64,000 nucleotides of DNA from CAWJFP01 sp963842155 (GTDB lineage Bacteria; Pseudomonadota; Alphaproteobacteria; JACZXZ01), in contig CAWJFP010000005.1 of assembly GCA_963842155.1 (NCBI GenBank), positions 3,430 through 67,429 on the forward strand, written 5' to 3'. A program made the position numbers and the translations under genes. Below, piece after piece: positions 8,591 through 25,809 of the stretch. The stretch's first letter is position 1; the number at the start of each line of letters is the position of its first letter. Below the pieces are notes generated by a model. It did not search any database. It had not been told where the DNA came from and saw only the letters and a program-made list of their open reading frames with translations.

Positions 8591-8606
8591 CTTACGGCAC
8601 CGTAAG
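8591..8606. promoter_or_regulatory. Perfect inverted repeat CTTACGG-CA-CCGTAAG, operator candidate
   Basis: Seven-base arms with a 2-base centre lie in the 340-base divergent spacer (8439–8778) between the STAND/TPR gene and the PKS gene. The symmetry fits a dimeric regulator. No convincing -35/-10 pair could be fixed around it; an AT-richer stretch with GATAAT lies near 8636. The remainder of the spacer holds no gene. Confidence 0.45.
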
Positions 8607-8778
8607 TAACTATGGATGTTCGACAAATCTTGGACGATAATTTCCGGTCGCTGCCAGCACCGACGCCATAAAAAGGGCAAAAAGGGGTCACGATGCTTGC
8701 TCTAGCTCCGCTTTCGACGCCAGGCCACTGCCGTTGGGGACAATACCATCGGCGCCGGGACGCAAGAGGCCGGAAAGC

Positions 8779-16248
<7,470 letters not shown>

Positions 16249-16262
16249 GCAAGGGGAGCAAC

Positions 16263-17573
16263 ATGTTCGGCCTCTCGCCCGAGGCCAGGGCCATGCTGCT
16301 CAAGCAAGCCTCCGGCCGCCGCGCAGGCGCGGAGCAGCCGGAGCCGCCGCGTCGCAAGCAAGGCCACCGGTCCGCCAGCGGAATGGCGAACCTTCCCGGC
16401 CAGCACGAGCTGCAAGCCGTCGTTCAGGCGGCTGAGACGCTCGGCATCGCTAATCCCTACTTCCGCGTTCATGACGGCATCGCCGGCGCGGAGACCGTCA
16501 TCGAGGGGCGTCGCTACGACAATTTCGCCTCCTATAACTATCTCGGCCTCAACGGCGATCCGCGCATCGCGGCTGCGGCGACCGAGGCCATCGGACGCTA
16601 CGGCACTTCGGTTTCGGCCAGCCGCCTCGTCTCGGGCGAGCGGCCCGTCCATCGCGCGCTCGAGCAGGGGCTCGCCGCCCTCTATGGCGCCGAGGACTGC
16701 CTCTGCTTCGTCAGCGGCCACGCGACCAACGTCACCGTCATCGGCCAGGTGATGAAGGCCGACGACCTGATTCTCCATGACGAGCTCGTCCACAACAGCA
16801 TCGTGCAGGGCGCCGTCCTGTCGACGGCGCGGCGCTTCACCTTCCGCCATAACGATGTCGAGGCGGCGCGCGAGCTGCTTGAGACGCGTCGGGAGGCGCA
16901 TGGCCGCGCCCTCATCGTCATAGAAGGCCATTACAGCATGGACGGCGACATTCCCGACTTGCCGGCCTTCATCGACCTCGCGCGCCGCCATGATTGCTGG
17001 CTGATGGTGGACGAGGCCCATTCGCTCGGCGTGCTCGGACTGCGCGGCTATGGCCTCGCTGAGCATTTCGGCATCGATCCAAGCGGGGTCGATCTCTGGA
17101 TGGGGACGCTCAGCAAGACTCTCGCATCCTGCGGCGGCTATATCGCGGGCAGGCACGCGCTCGTCGATTATCTGAAGCACGCCGCGCCCGGCTTCGTCTA
17201 TTCGGTGGGGCTGCCGCCGCCCATGACTGCGGCCGCGCTCGCCGCGCTCGATCTGATGCTCGCCGAGCCGGAACGGGTCGCGCGGCTGCGCCGCAACGCC
17301 GCGCATTTCCTCAGCGAGGTAAAGGCGGCCGGGCTCGACGCGGGAACCTCCATCGGGGCCGGCATCGTGCCCGTCGTCACGCGGAGCTCGATTCGCGCCG
17401 CCCGCCTCGCCGAGGCGATGTTCCGCCGCGGCGTGAACGTCCAGCCGATCCTATACCCCGCCGTGCCGGAGCGCGGCGCGCGGCTGCGCTTCTTCATTTC
17501 GGCCGCCCATTCCGACGAGCAGATCACGCGCGTCGCGGCCATCCTTCGCGAGGAGACGGGCCGGCTGGCCTGA
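16263..17573 (+). CDS. Alpha-oxoamine synthase (BioF/KBL/SPT-like, PLP-dependent), predicted PKS chain-release enzyme
   Basis: About 436 residues. The start at ATG 16263 follows AAGGGGAG; an in-frame GTG at 16245 overlaps the PKS stop (GTGA), so the genes are coupled either way. Seen: a 40-residue basic N-terminal extension absent from plain BioF, then a fold-type I aminotransferase with DEAHSLGVLG (PLP-contacting Asp/His) and GTLSKTLAS containing the Schiff-base Lys. Known: the family condenses an amino acid with an acyl thioester, losing CO2, to give an alpha-amino ketone. Placed directly after a PKS lacking a release domain, it should offload the polyketide as an amino ketone, as fungal fumonisin synthesis does with a separate enzyme. 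The N-terminal extension may dock to the PKS tail. The amino acid used is unknown. Confidence 0.92.
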   Translation: MFGLSPEARAMLLKQASGRRAGAEQPEPPRRKQGHRSASGMANLPGQHELQAVVQAAETLGIANPYFRVHDGIAGAETVIEGRRYDNFASYNYLGLNGDPRIAAAATEAIGRYGTSVSASRLVSGERPVHRALEQGLAALYGAEDCLCFVSGHATNVTVIGQVMKADDLILHDELVHNSIVQGAVLSTARRFTFRHNDVEAARELLETRREAHGRALIVIEGHYSMDGDIPDLPAFIDLARRHDCWLMVDEAHSLGVLGLRGYGLAEHFGIDPSGVDLWMGTLSKTLASCGGYIAGRHALVDYLKHAAPGFVYSVGLPPPMTAAALAALDLMLAEPERVARLRRNAAHFLSEVKAAGLDAGTSIGAGIVPVVTRSSIRAARLAEAMFRRGVNVQPILYPAVPERGARLRFFISAAHSDEQITRVAAILREETGRLA

Positions 17574-17616
17574 GCGGACCTTGCAGGCCTTCCGCCGGCC
17601 AGGCGCCGCGCGGGCG

Positions 17617-18303
17617 TTAGACCGGCACGCCGCGGAATCTCACGCCCAGGCGCACGATCGAGATCAGCATGCGCGAGAAGAGTTCCATATCGACCGGCAT
17701 GCCGCGGCGCCAGACATCGAGCAGCAGCACCATGCGTACCTGGTCGCTGTCGTTCCAGGCTTCGTGGCGGTAGGTATCGTCCCATAGGAGCCAATCGCCG
17801 TCCGCGAGGCGATATTCGGAATTGGCGATCCGCAGCACCGAAGCGGGCTCGCCGTCGGCGAGCTTGGGCATTGAGAGCGCCAGATAAAAGCGCAGCACGC
17901 CCCTGAACGGCCCGCGATGGGGCGGGATGTATTTCTTCGAGGTGAGGAAGGAGAGCGAGGCCGAAAGCACGTCCGACGAGCCCGAGACGAGCGAGGCCAG
18001 TACGGGGCAGCGGGCCATGTTTTGCGGAATCTCGGCGCCGTAGGCCTTGAGGATGAACATGCGCCAATCGCGGTCGTCGTTTGCCGAGATGGCGGTCTGC
18101 TCATGCATGATCTCGTGGAAGCGCGGCACGCGCTCGAGCTGCCCGCCGATCTCCGCGGCCTCGTCGCGGATTTCCCGCCAGGCAGCGGCGAAGCGCCGGC
18201 CGTCGGGAAAATGCGCGTCGAGATCGAGGATCGGCGGTCCGGCGAGACGGCTATCGTAGATTTGGCGGATGACGTTGGCGGCCTGATCATAGAGGAGGCT
18301 CAT
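17617..18303 (-). CDS. Aspartyl/asparaginyl beta-hydroxylase-like protein
   Basis: 228 residues of the Asp/Asn beta-hydroxylase (AspH-like) double-stranded beta-helix family. Seen: metal/2-oxoglutarate region IPPHRGPFRGVLRFYLAL with an expected iron-ligand His, and a second His in WDDTYRHEAWN; the downstream VRMVLLLDVWR strand carries the Arg expected to hold 2-oxoglutarate. Known: Fe(II)/2-oxoglutarate oxygenases of this group hydroxylate peptides, lipids (LpxO) or natural products. The start at 18303 follows AAGGA. The gene is tail-to-tail with the alpha-oxoamine synthase (43-base gap), so it may hydroxylate the amino-ketone product or a lipid made from it; this is inference from position. 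The promoter must lie in 18304–18770. Confidence 0.88.
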   Translation of the reverse strand: MSLLYDQAANVIRQIYDSRLAGPPILDLDAHFPDGRRFAAAWREIRDEAAEIGGQLERVPRFHEIMHEQTAISANDDRDWRMFILKAYGAEIPQNMARCPVLASLVSGSSDVLSASLSFLTSKKYIPPHRGPFRGVLRFYLALSMPKLADGEPASVLRIANSEYRLADGDWLLWDDTYRHEAWNDSDQVRMVLLLDVWRRGMPVDMELFSRMLISIVRLGVRFRGVPV

Positions 18304-18770
18304 GCCAGGTTCCTTTTGGTTCGTACTGACTACGCCGCCCGAGACGCTAGCCTGTGGTGCTCCCTTTCATCGCTCCCCGCCCTAGCCTCCTATTTTTTCC
18401 GTCCCCGCCTCGTCAATCGAACCGAGCCCCGTCATAGGCGTGTAGGCCCGAGTCCATATTAGATCAAGAACCAGCCCGTGGCATATTCAACGACAGGTCT
18501 TCCGCGCCGAATTGTGGCGACAGCTTTATGTAAGGCGTATCGTTGAGGACCGGAGGAGGCCAAGGATGGCGAAGATCGCCGCCGCCCGTCGGGAGCCGGC
18601 GCCTCCGTCGCGGCCTCGGCGCTTCCTGGCGACATTCACGACAAGCGCTTGCGCAAGCATGATAAATTCGGTCTTGTCGAGCTCGGCCGGCAGCCGCTTC
18701 GAGGTTAGCGAAAATGGCTTTCGATCGCCGTGACTAATCCGTGGCGAGCGGGCAGGCGGAGGAGGGAGCG
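18304..18770. other. 467-base divergent spacer without a confident gene
   Basis: The spacer separates the AspH-like gene (leftward) and the RraA-like gene (rightward) and should hold both promoters. A short reading from ATG 18566 has a strong GGAGGAGG site but no recognisable protein, and a second frame over 18640–18705 reads DIHDKRLRKHDKFGLVELG before a stop. The stretch may be a broken small gene. No repeats or clear operator were found. Confidence 0.4.
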
Positions 18771-19475
18771 ATGGGCAAGGACAGCGCGATATTCAAGGCG
18801 CTCGGGGCCGTATCCACGGCCATGATCACGACCATCCTCTTGAAAAGGGGCTTGCGGCGGGTCTGGATGCGCGGTCCGCGGCCCTTGCGGCCGGATTTGC
18901 CGCGCCTTGTCGGGCGCGCCTTCACCCTCCGCTTCGTGCCGGCGCGCGAGGATCTGGCCACGCCCAAATCTTGGGCCTCGCCGCGCTCGACTCGCGGCGC
19001 CATCGAGGCCATGCAGCCCGGCTGCATCGCCGTGGTGGATGCGATGGGATTCACGGAAGCAGGAATCTTCGGCGACATTCTTTGCGCGCGGATGGCGCAA
19101 CGCCGCGTCGGCGCCTTGGTGACGGATGGCGCGGTGCGCGATGCGGCGGGAGTGCTGGGAACCGGCCTGCCGGTCTGGTGCGCTGGCGCGGCAGCGCCGC
19201 CCTCGGTCGCGGGCCTCACCTTCGTCGGCTGGCAGGAGCCGATCGGCTGCGGCGGCGTCGCGATCTTTCCGGACGACATCATCGTCGCCGACGGCGACGG
19301 CGCGGTGGCGATACCGGCCGCGCTCGCGGCGGAGGTGGCGGAACTCGGCCTCGAGCAGGAGCGTCTCGAGGGCTGGATCATGGGCGAGGTGGAGAAAGGC
19401 GCGGCGCTGCCGGGGCTTTATCCCCCCGACGCCGCGACAACGGCTCGCTACGAGGCTTGGCGGAAGAAGAAATAG
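18771..19475 (+). CDS. RraA-family protein (RraA / HMG-CHA aldolase superfamily)
   Basis: 234 residues, starting at ATG 18771 behind GGAGGAGGGAG. Seen: the RraA-like core with GDILCARMAQRRVGALVTDG (active-site Gly-Asp and the conserved loop), DAAGV, and the ADGDGAVAIP segment near the C-terminus that marks the family. Known: members either bind and inhibit RNase E (RraA) or are class II 4-hydroxy-4-methyl-2-oxoglutarate/oxaloacetate aldolases; many are misnamed dimethylmenaquinone methyltransferases. An N-terminal extension of about 60 residues makes an aldolase or other metabolic role at least as likely as RNase control. It is monocistronic between divergent and convergent neighbours. Confidence 0.88.
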   Translation: MGKDSAIFKALGAVSTAMITTILLKRGLRRVWMRGPRPLRPDLPRLVGRAFTLRFVPAREDLATPKSWASPRSTRGAIEAMQPGCIAVVDAMGFTEAGIFGDILCARMAQRRVGALVTDGAVRDAAGVLGTGLPVWCAGAAAPPSVAGLTFVGWQEPIGCGGVAIFPDDIIVADGDGAVAIPAALAAEVAELGLEQERLEGWIMGEVEKGAALPGLYPPDAATTARYEAWRKKK

Positions 19476-19507
19476 GGCCCGAGCCGCCGCATCTCTGGGC
19501 CCGGGCG

Positions 19508-19888
19508 CTAGTCCGCGACTCCCGCGACGGCGAAAATGCGGAACTTGGCGACCTTGTCGCGCATCGCCCGTAATTCCTTCTGCGCCGGATCGTCGTTCCA
19601 GGCTTGCATCCCCTCCATGCTGTCGAAGGCATAGACGGTGAATCGCTTGGGCGGCGTGCCCATTATCGGGGTGATTTTTCCGCCCAGGATGAGGAAACGC
19701 CCGCCATGTTTCAGGATCAACGGACGCTCGCCATCGACATAGGTAAGGAATCCGGCCTCGTCGGTCACGGTGATTTCGTTGACGACATAAATCGGCGGTT
19801 TGGCCTGGGCATGAAGGTTTTCAACCCCAATCGTCCCGACCACAATCGCTGCGATCAGAGATAATGCAAGCCAATAACTCATTTTCAT
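19508..19888 (-). CDS. DUF1330 domain protein, exported
   Basis: 126 residues. The start at 19888 (MKMSYWLALSL) has GGAGAAGAAG upstream; a longer reading from 19924 lacks a site. Seen: a signal peptide or anchor (LALSLIAAIVVGTIGVENLHAQA) followed by a DUF1330 ferredoxin-like fold of about 95 residues (PIYVVNEITVTDEAGFLTYV, then RFTVYAFDSMEGMQAW). DUF1330 is related to dimeric alpha-beta barrel/EthD-like proteins, usually cytosolic and of unknown function; the export signal here is less common. It lies 107 bases after the glutathione transferase gene on the same strand and could be the last gene of that transcript. Confidence 0.85.
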   Translation of the reverse strand: MKMSYWLALSLIAAIVVGTIGVENLHAQAKPPIYVVNEITVTDEAGFLTYVDGERPLILKHGGRFLILGGKITPIMGTPPKRFTVYAFDSMEGMQAWNDDPAQKELRAMRDKVAKFRIFAVAGVAD

Positions 19889-19995
19889 CGCTTCTTCTCC
19901 ACTCACTCTGTTCGTCGTCTCCACGAAGGTTAAATTCCGGGCCGCCGCTCACAAGAATTCCTGCGCGCGCAATGGCCCGCGTCCTGCTTACATGC

Positions 19996-20718
19996 CTAAC
20001 GCCCGGCGTCGAGTTCGCGATAATGGCGGAAAATTCCCATTTCGTTGAAGGGAATGCGGCGGTCGGAGGCGAGATAGGCCGCGATGCGCGGCCGCGCCGC
20101 CACCTTGTCATGGAGCGCCACGATGCGCGGGAGCTTCTTCTCGAGCCGAGCCGTGGTGCGCGGGAAGGCGTAGCGCAGGCCCTCGAGAATCTGGAAAAGC
20201 GAGAGATCGGGGTAGGTGAGCCGCGCGCCCACGAGATGCCCGCCGGCCGCCTTATTGTCTTTGAGGACCTCCTCGAAATAAAGCAGATATTTTGGCGCGC
20301 GCTGTTTACGGAAATCCGCGCTGCGCCGCTTGGCCTCCTTCTTCTGCTCCTCGTAATAGAGTCCGCTGGCAATGGGATGATGGGTATCATGGATCTCCAC
20401 GATGAAGTCGGCGATGGTGAGCTGAAGCTGGTGCGTCCAAATCCTGCCGCCCTCGCTCGCGGGAGCGAGCCCTAAATGCGCGCCGAGATAGAGCAGGATA
20501 TTCGCGGTCTGGCCGATCACGAGCCTGCCCGCCTTGAGGAAAGGCGGCGCAAAGGGCGGCTGCTCGATCCCGCGGCCCTCGAGGAACCGCAGAAGCGCCG
20601 CCATGCCGCGGGGGCGGCGGGCCACGTCCAGATAGTCGACGCCGGCCTCCTCGAGCGCGAGCCGCACGAATTCGCCGCGGCCCTGGATCTCCGGCCAATA
20701 GAAAAGCTCGTAGCGCAT
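19996..20718 (-). CDS. Glutathione S-transferase family protein
   Basis: 240 residues with an N-terminal thioredoxin-like glutathione-binding half (MRYELFYWPEIQGRGEFVRL, then KAGRLVIGQTANILLYLG in the Pro/Ser-Asn region) and an all-helical C-terminal half (LTYPDLSLFQILEGL). The start of the fold carries Tyr/Trp and Gly-Arg-Gly residues close to those of sigma-like eukaryotic-type transferases. Known: conjugates glutathione to electrophiles or acts as a peroxidase or isomerase. The gene follows ureG by only 13 bases on the same strand, so it is probably the last gene of the urt-ure transcript; a role in urease maturation is not established. Confidence 0.9.
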   Translation of the reverse strand: MRYELFYWPEIQGRGEFVRLALEEAGVDYLDVARRPRGMAALLRFLEGRGIEQPPFAPPFLKAGRLVIGQTANILLYLGAHLGLAPASEGGRIWTHQLQLTIADFIVEIHDTHHPIASGLYYEEQKKEAKRRSADFRKQRAPKYLLYFEEVLKDNKAAGGHLVGARLTYPDLSLFQILEGLRYAFPRTTARLEKKLPRIVALHDKVAARPRIAAYLASDRRIPFNEMGIFRHYRELDAGR

Positions 20719-20731
20719 CGCTCGGCGGCTC

Positions 20732-21378
20732 CTATTCCGCGGCGAGCGCGAGGCCGCCGGCGCGTTCGATGAAGGCGGCGATCTCTGCCACGCCGCGATC
20801 CTCCTTGAGGAGGGTGAAAAGAAAGGGCCGCTCGCCGCGCATCCGCCTCGCGTCCGACGCCATCACCTCGAGGCTGGCGCCCACGAGCGGCGCCAGATCG
20901 ATCTTGTTGATGACGAGAAGATCGGAGCGCGTGATGCCGGGCCCGCCTTTGCGCGGGATCTTGTCGCCGGCCGCCACGTCGATGACGTAGATCGTGATGT
21001 CGGCGAGCTCGGGGCTGAAGGTGGCGGCGAGATTGTCGCCGCCCGATTCGATGAAGACGAGCTCGAGGTCGGGGAAATGCCGGCTCATCTCCGCGATCGC
21101 CTGGAGATTGATCGAGGCGTCCTCGCGGATCGCCGTATGGGGGCAGCCTCCCGTCTCGACGCCCATGATGCGCGCGGGCTCGAGCGCGCCCGAGCGGCGT
21201 GAGGAACTGCGCGTCCTCCTTGGTGTAGATGTCGTTGGTGATGACGGCGAGGCGATAGCGCGCGCGCATCGGCCTTGCAGAGGCGGTCGACCAGCGCGGT
21301 CTTGCCCGAGCCCACCGGCCCGCCGACGCCGACGCGCAATGGACCCTGATAGGCAGCAGCGGGCTCTTGTCGGGTCAT
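20732..21378 (-). CDS. ureG: Urease accessory GTPase UreG (two frame breaks)
   Basis: UreG is the GTPase that drives nickel delivery to urease with UreD, UreF and UreE. Seen in three frames: P-loop GPVGSGKTALVDRLCKA; ITNDIYTKEDAQFL; and METGGCPHTAIRED-type segment (GVETGGCPHTAIRED, the Cys-Pro-His metal motif), IESGGDNLAATFSPELAD and VINKIDLAP. The frame is broken by one extra base near 21270 and one near 21195; removing both gives 214 residues, the usual length. The ATG at 21378 overlaps the ureF stop (ATGA). Breaks with conserved sequence on both sides point to base-calling errors rather than decay. Confidence 0.93.
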
Positions 21379-22051
21379 GAGCGGAACAGCCTCGTATATT
21401 GCGTCTCGTGCCGCATCGAGGTCCAATCCACCATGAAGGCGGCCGAGCCGATATCCTCGAGCGGCGTCGCCAGCGCCGCCGCGACCGCCGCGGCCACTAC
21501 GGGCTCGAGGGCGGCGATGGCGCGCTGCCCGTCGGTCTGGCCGAGCGGGATGAGCCGGACGCCGGCCGAGACGAGATTCGCCGCGAATGATTGCAGATAG
21601 GCGCCGAGCGCCGGCTCGAGATCGATCTTGCACGGCGCAGGCGATGGCGACGGCAACGGGCAATGCTATGGCGCGTGCGCCACGCTCCAGCGCGAAGGTA
21701 GTCGAGCCGAGGCGCGGGCCAGGCCTGGCGCGTCACGGCGAGGAAGGCCGCGCCCTGCTGCGTGCTTTCCAAGGCCGTCTCCGCGCTGGCGCGGAAGGCC
21801 GATGCGAGATCGGCGATCTCGTCGAGCCGCGCGGCATCGTCGGCCGCCTCGTAGGCGGCGCGGAAGATCATGGCATCGACCCGTCCCGCGCCCGCGCGCA
21901 GGATATGGCCGATCCAATCGACCAAGGTCGCTCGGTCGGTCACCAAGCCGGCCTCGACGGCATATTCAAGCCCATGGCTGTAGCTGAACCCGCCCGTCGG
22001 GTAAGCGGGCGAGAGCCAGGCCATCAAGCGATAAAGCGCGGCGCGGTCCAT
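21375..22051 (-). CDS. ureF: Urease accessory protein UreF (two frame breaks)
   Basis: UreF bridges UreD–urease and UreG during nickel-centre assembly. Seen: the N-terminal block LMAWLSPAYPTGGFSYSHG, a helical middle (SAFRASAETALESTQQG), ALPVAVAIACAV, and the C-terminal block SFAANLVSAGVRLIPLGQTD with GQRAI. These lie in three frames, joined by removing one extra base near 21700 and one near 21630, which gives 224 residues as expected for the family. It begins four bases after the ureE stop and ends in ATGA overlap with ureG. Confidence 0.92.
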
Positions 22052-22055
22052 GGTT

Positions 22056-22573
22056 CTAATGATGCTCATGGTCGTGCGGATGTCCATGCCCATGACCATG
22101 ACCATGACCATGATCGTGGTCATGCGCGTGATCATGGTAAGCGGCATTATAGGCGCCGCTCTCGGGATTGAACGGCGCAGTCACCTCTTCGACCTCGGCG
22201 CCGAGGCCGCGCAGCATGGCGGCGATGACATGATCGCGATGGATCAGGATATGCGCGGGCGCGATCTCGGTCGGCAGATGGCGATTGCCGAGATGCCAGG
22301 CGAGCCGCGCCAGCGCGACCGGCGAGGCGGCCGTCACCTTGAGCAAGGGCTCTGCGGCGGCGCGCACGCGGACATAGCCGCCGCTTGGCAGCTTGAGCCC
22401 GTCGCCCTCGCGCATGAGGATCGTCCGCGGCAAGTCGAGCAGAAAATCGCTGCCGTGCTCGGCGCTGAGGCGCAGCCGCCGGCGATGGCGGTCGTGATAG
22501 GGCAGCGTGATGCTGTCGCGCTCTTCGGATGCGGGCCAGGCTCCCGCTGGCAGGATTTCGAGCACCCGGTCCA

Positions 22574-22574
<1 letters not shown>
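22056..22574 (-). CDS. ureE: Urease accessory nickel chaperone UreE
   Basis: 172 residues: an N-terminal UreE domain (MDRVLEILPAG), a ferredoxin-like C-terminal domain with the metal-site region WHLGNRHLPTEI, and a long His/Asp-rich tail made of alternating HD, HG and HP pairs at the extreme C-terminus. Known: UreE is the homodimeric metallochaperone that hands Ni2+ to the UreDFG–urease complex; the His tail stores extra nickel. The start at 22574 shares bases with the ureC stop (TGATG), so expression is coupled. The frame is intact. Confidence 0.95.
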
Positions 22575-24288
<1,714 letters not shown>

Positions 24289-24298
24289 GAGGCCTCCC

Positions 24299-24604
24299 TC
24301 AGAGCTTGCCGGCGATGCGGCCGTTGAAGCCAAAGACGCGGCGGGCGCCGCCATAGGCAACGAGCGTCACCATGCGCGTCTGGCCGGGCTCGAAGCGCAC
24401 CGCCGTGCCGGCCGGAATGTCGAGACGCATGCCGCGGCTCCGCTCGCGATCGAAACGAAGCGCGCGATTAGTCTCGTAGAAATGGTAATGGCTGCCGACC
24501 TGGATCGGCCGGTCGCCGCCATTGGCGACCTCGAGCGTCACCGTCGCGCGTCCCTCGTTGAGGGTTATTTCGCCTGGCCGCGTGATCATTTCGCCCGGAA
24601 TCAT
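24299..24604 (-). CDS. ureB: Urease beta subunit UreB
   Basis: 101 residues, MIPGEMITRPGEITLNEGR at the start and the family block QVGSHYHFYETN in the middle, ending RRVFGFNGRIAGKL. UreB is a structural subunit that packs against UreC in the (UreABC)3 complex. It lies between ureA (11-base gap) and ureC (10 bases) on the same strand and has the normal length. The frame is intact. Confidence 0.96.
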   Translation of the reverse strand: MIPGEMITRPGEITLNEGRATVTLEVANGGDRPIQVGSHYHFYETNRALRFDRERSRGMRLDIPAGTAVRFEPGQTRMVTLVAYGGARRVFGFNGRIAGKL

Positions 24605-24615
24605 GCGCCACTCTG

Positions 24616-24918
24616 TCAGCGGATCGGGTGATGGACGGTGACGAGCTTGGTCCCGTCGGGAAAGGTCGCCTCGACCTGCACATCATGGATCATCTCGGGC
24701 ACGCCTTCCATCACCTGCTCGCGCCGGAGCACGCCGGCGCCGTCGCGCATGAGCTCGGCGACGCTCCGCCCGTCGCGCGCACCCTCCACCACGAAATCGC
24801 TGATGAGGGCGATGGCCTCCGGATGGTTGAGCTTGACGCCGCGCTCGAGGCGCCTACGCGCCACGACCGCCGCCATGGCGATCAACAGCTTGTCCTTCTC
24901 CCTGGCCGTGAGATTCAA
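24616..24918 (-). CDS. ureA: Urease gamma subunit UreA
   Basis: 100 residues with the full UreA signature (NLTAREKDKLLIAMAAVVAR at the start, NHPEAIALISDFVVEGARDG, and VQVEATFPDGTKLVTVHHPI at the end). The start is taken as TTG 24918 because GGGAGGGG lies directly upstream and it matches the family N-terminus; a longer reading to 25005 has only non-family residues. It is separated by 20 bases from ureD and by 11 from ureB. Confidence 0.95.
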   Translation of the reverse strand: MNLTAREKDKLLIAMAAVVARRRLERGVKLNHPEAIALISDFVVEGARDGRSVAELMRDGAGVLRREQVMEGVPEMIHDVQVEATFPDGTKLVTVHHPIR

Positions 24919-24938
24919 GAGCCCCTCCCTCCGCGTTC

Positions 24939-25808
24939 TTATATCGCCCAGACGCGCGGCATTCGCGCCGGAAGACCGGCGAGCGCCGCGCGCAAGCCCT
25001 TGCAAAGCCGCATGAAATCCTCGCGCAGAAGCCTTGCGTCGCGACCCAGGAGACGCACGAGCAAAAGTCCGCCCACGATTGTGGCGCCGGCGCGCCCGGC
25101 ACTCTCGGCCAGCAAGGCGCGCGCCGCGTCGAGCCGGTCGCTCGCGTCGTCGCCCACATAGACAAGCGTCGCCGCCGCGACCGCCTGGTCGAATCCGGCC
25201 GGATGGTCGAGGGTTCGGGCGATGTCCTCCTCGAGATGGAGGGCGTCGGCCCAGCCGAGCACGCCGCCGCGCCGCACCCGCCAGCTATCATGAAGCAAGC
25301 CCTCGGCGAAGCGCTCGCCGCGCGCGCGGCGCCCGAAGATCACCATCTCGCCGGCGAGCAATCTGCCGCCCGGCGCCACCTGCGCGGAAGTCCGCCTGCG
25401 GAGGCGCGCGCGGTCGAAAAGGATAGTCTCCTGCGGCAGCCATTCGAGCCAGGCGCCCGGATGCACTTCCAGCGCGACCTCGATCGCGGCCTCGCCGTCG
25501 CGGGCGCGATAGATTTTCTCCGCCGCTTGCGTTGTCACCACGGCGCGCGCCCCCGGCGACGCCTCGATCGCGATACGCAGGCTGTCGCCGCCGGTGAGCC
25601 CGCCCGAGGTGGTAAGCAGCACCGCGGCGAGAATATCCCCCGTTTCGGGGCGCGGAAAAAGGACGCGGCAGGGCGTCTTCTGATGAAGATGGGCGAGCGC
25701 CGTGCGCCCCCCGACGCAGGCGAAACGCAGCTCCGCCGTCCCGTGACCGCGCTCGAGCCGAGGCTCGGGCGGCGGGCTGGCGCGGACGAGATGGACATGG
25801 TCTCTCAC
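24939..25808 (-). CDS. ureD: Urease accessory protein UreD (UreH)
   Basis: 289 residues. Seen: family blocks RVLFPRPETGDILAAVLLTT-like region, TTSGGLTGGDSL, TTQAAEKIYRA, WLPQETILFDRARLRR and the C-terminal LRRLLxR-like part. UreD binds the urease apoprotein first and forms the tunnel through which nickel passes from UreG. The start is GTG 25808, one base after the urtE stop, so transport and urease genes form one transcript. The frame is intact. Confidence 0.93.
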   Translation of the reverse strand: MRDHVHLVRASPPPEPRLERGHGTAELRFACVGGRTALAHLHQKTPCRVLFPRPETGDILAAVLLTTSGGLTGGDSLRIAIEASPGARAVVTTQAAEKIYRARDGEAAIEVALEVHPGAWLEWLPQETILFDRARLRRRTSAQVAPGGRLLAGEMVIFGRRARGERFAEGLLHDSWRVRRGGVLGWADALHLEEDIARTLDHPAGFDQAVAAATLVYVGDDASDRLDAARALLAESAGRAGATIVGGLLLVRLLGRDARLLREDFMRLCKGLRAALAGLPARMPRVWAI

Positions 25809-25809
25809 C

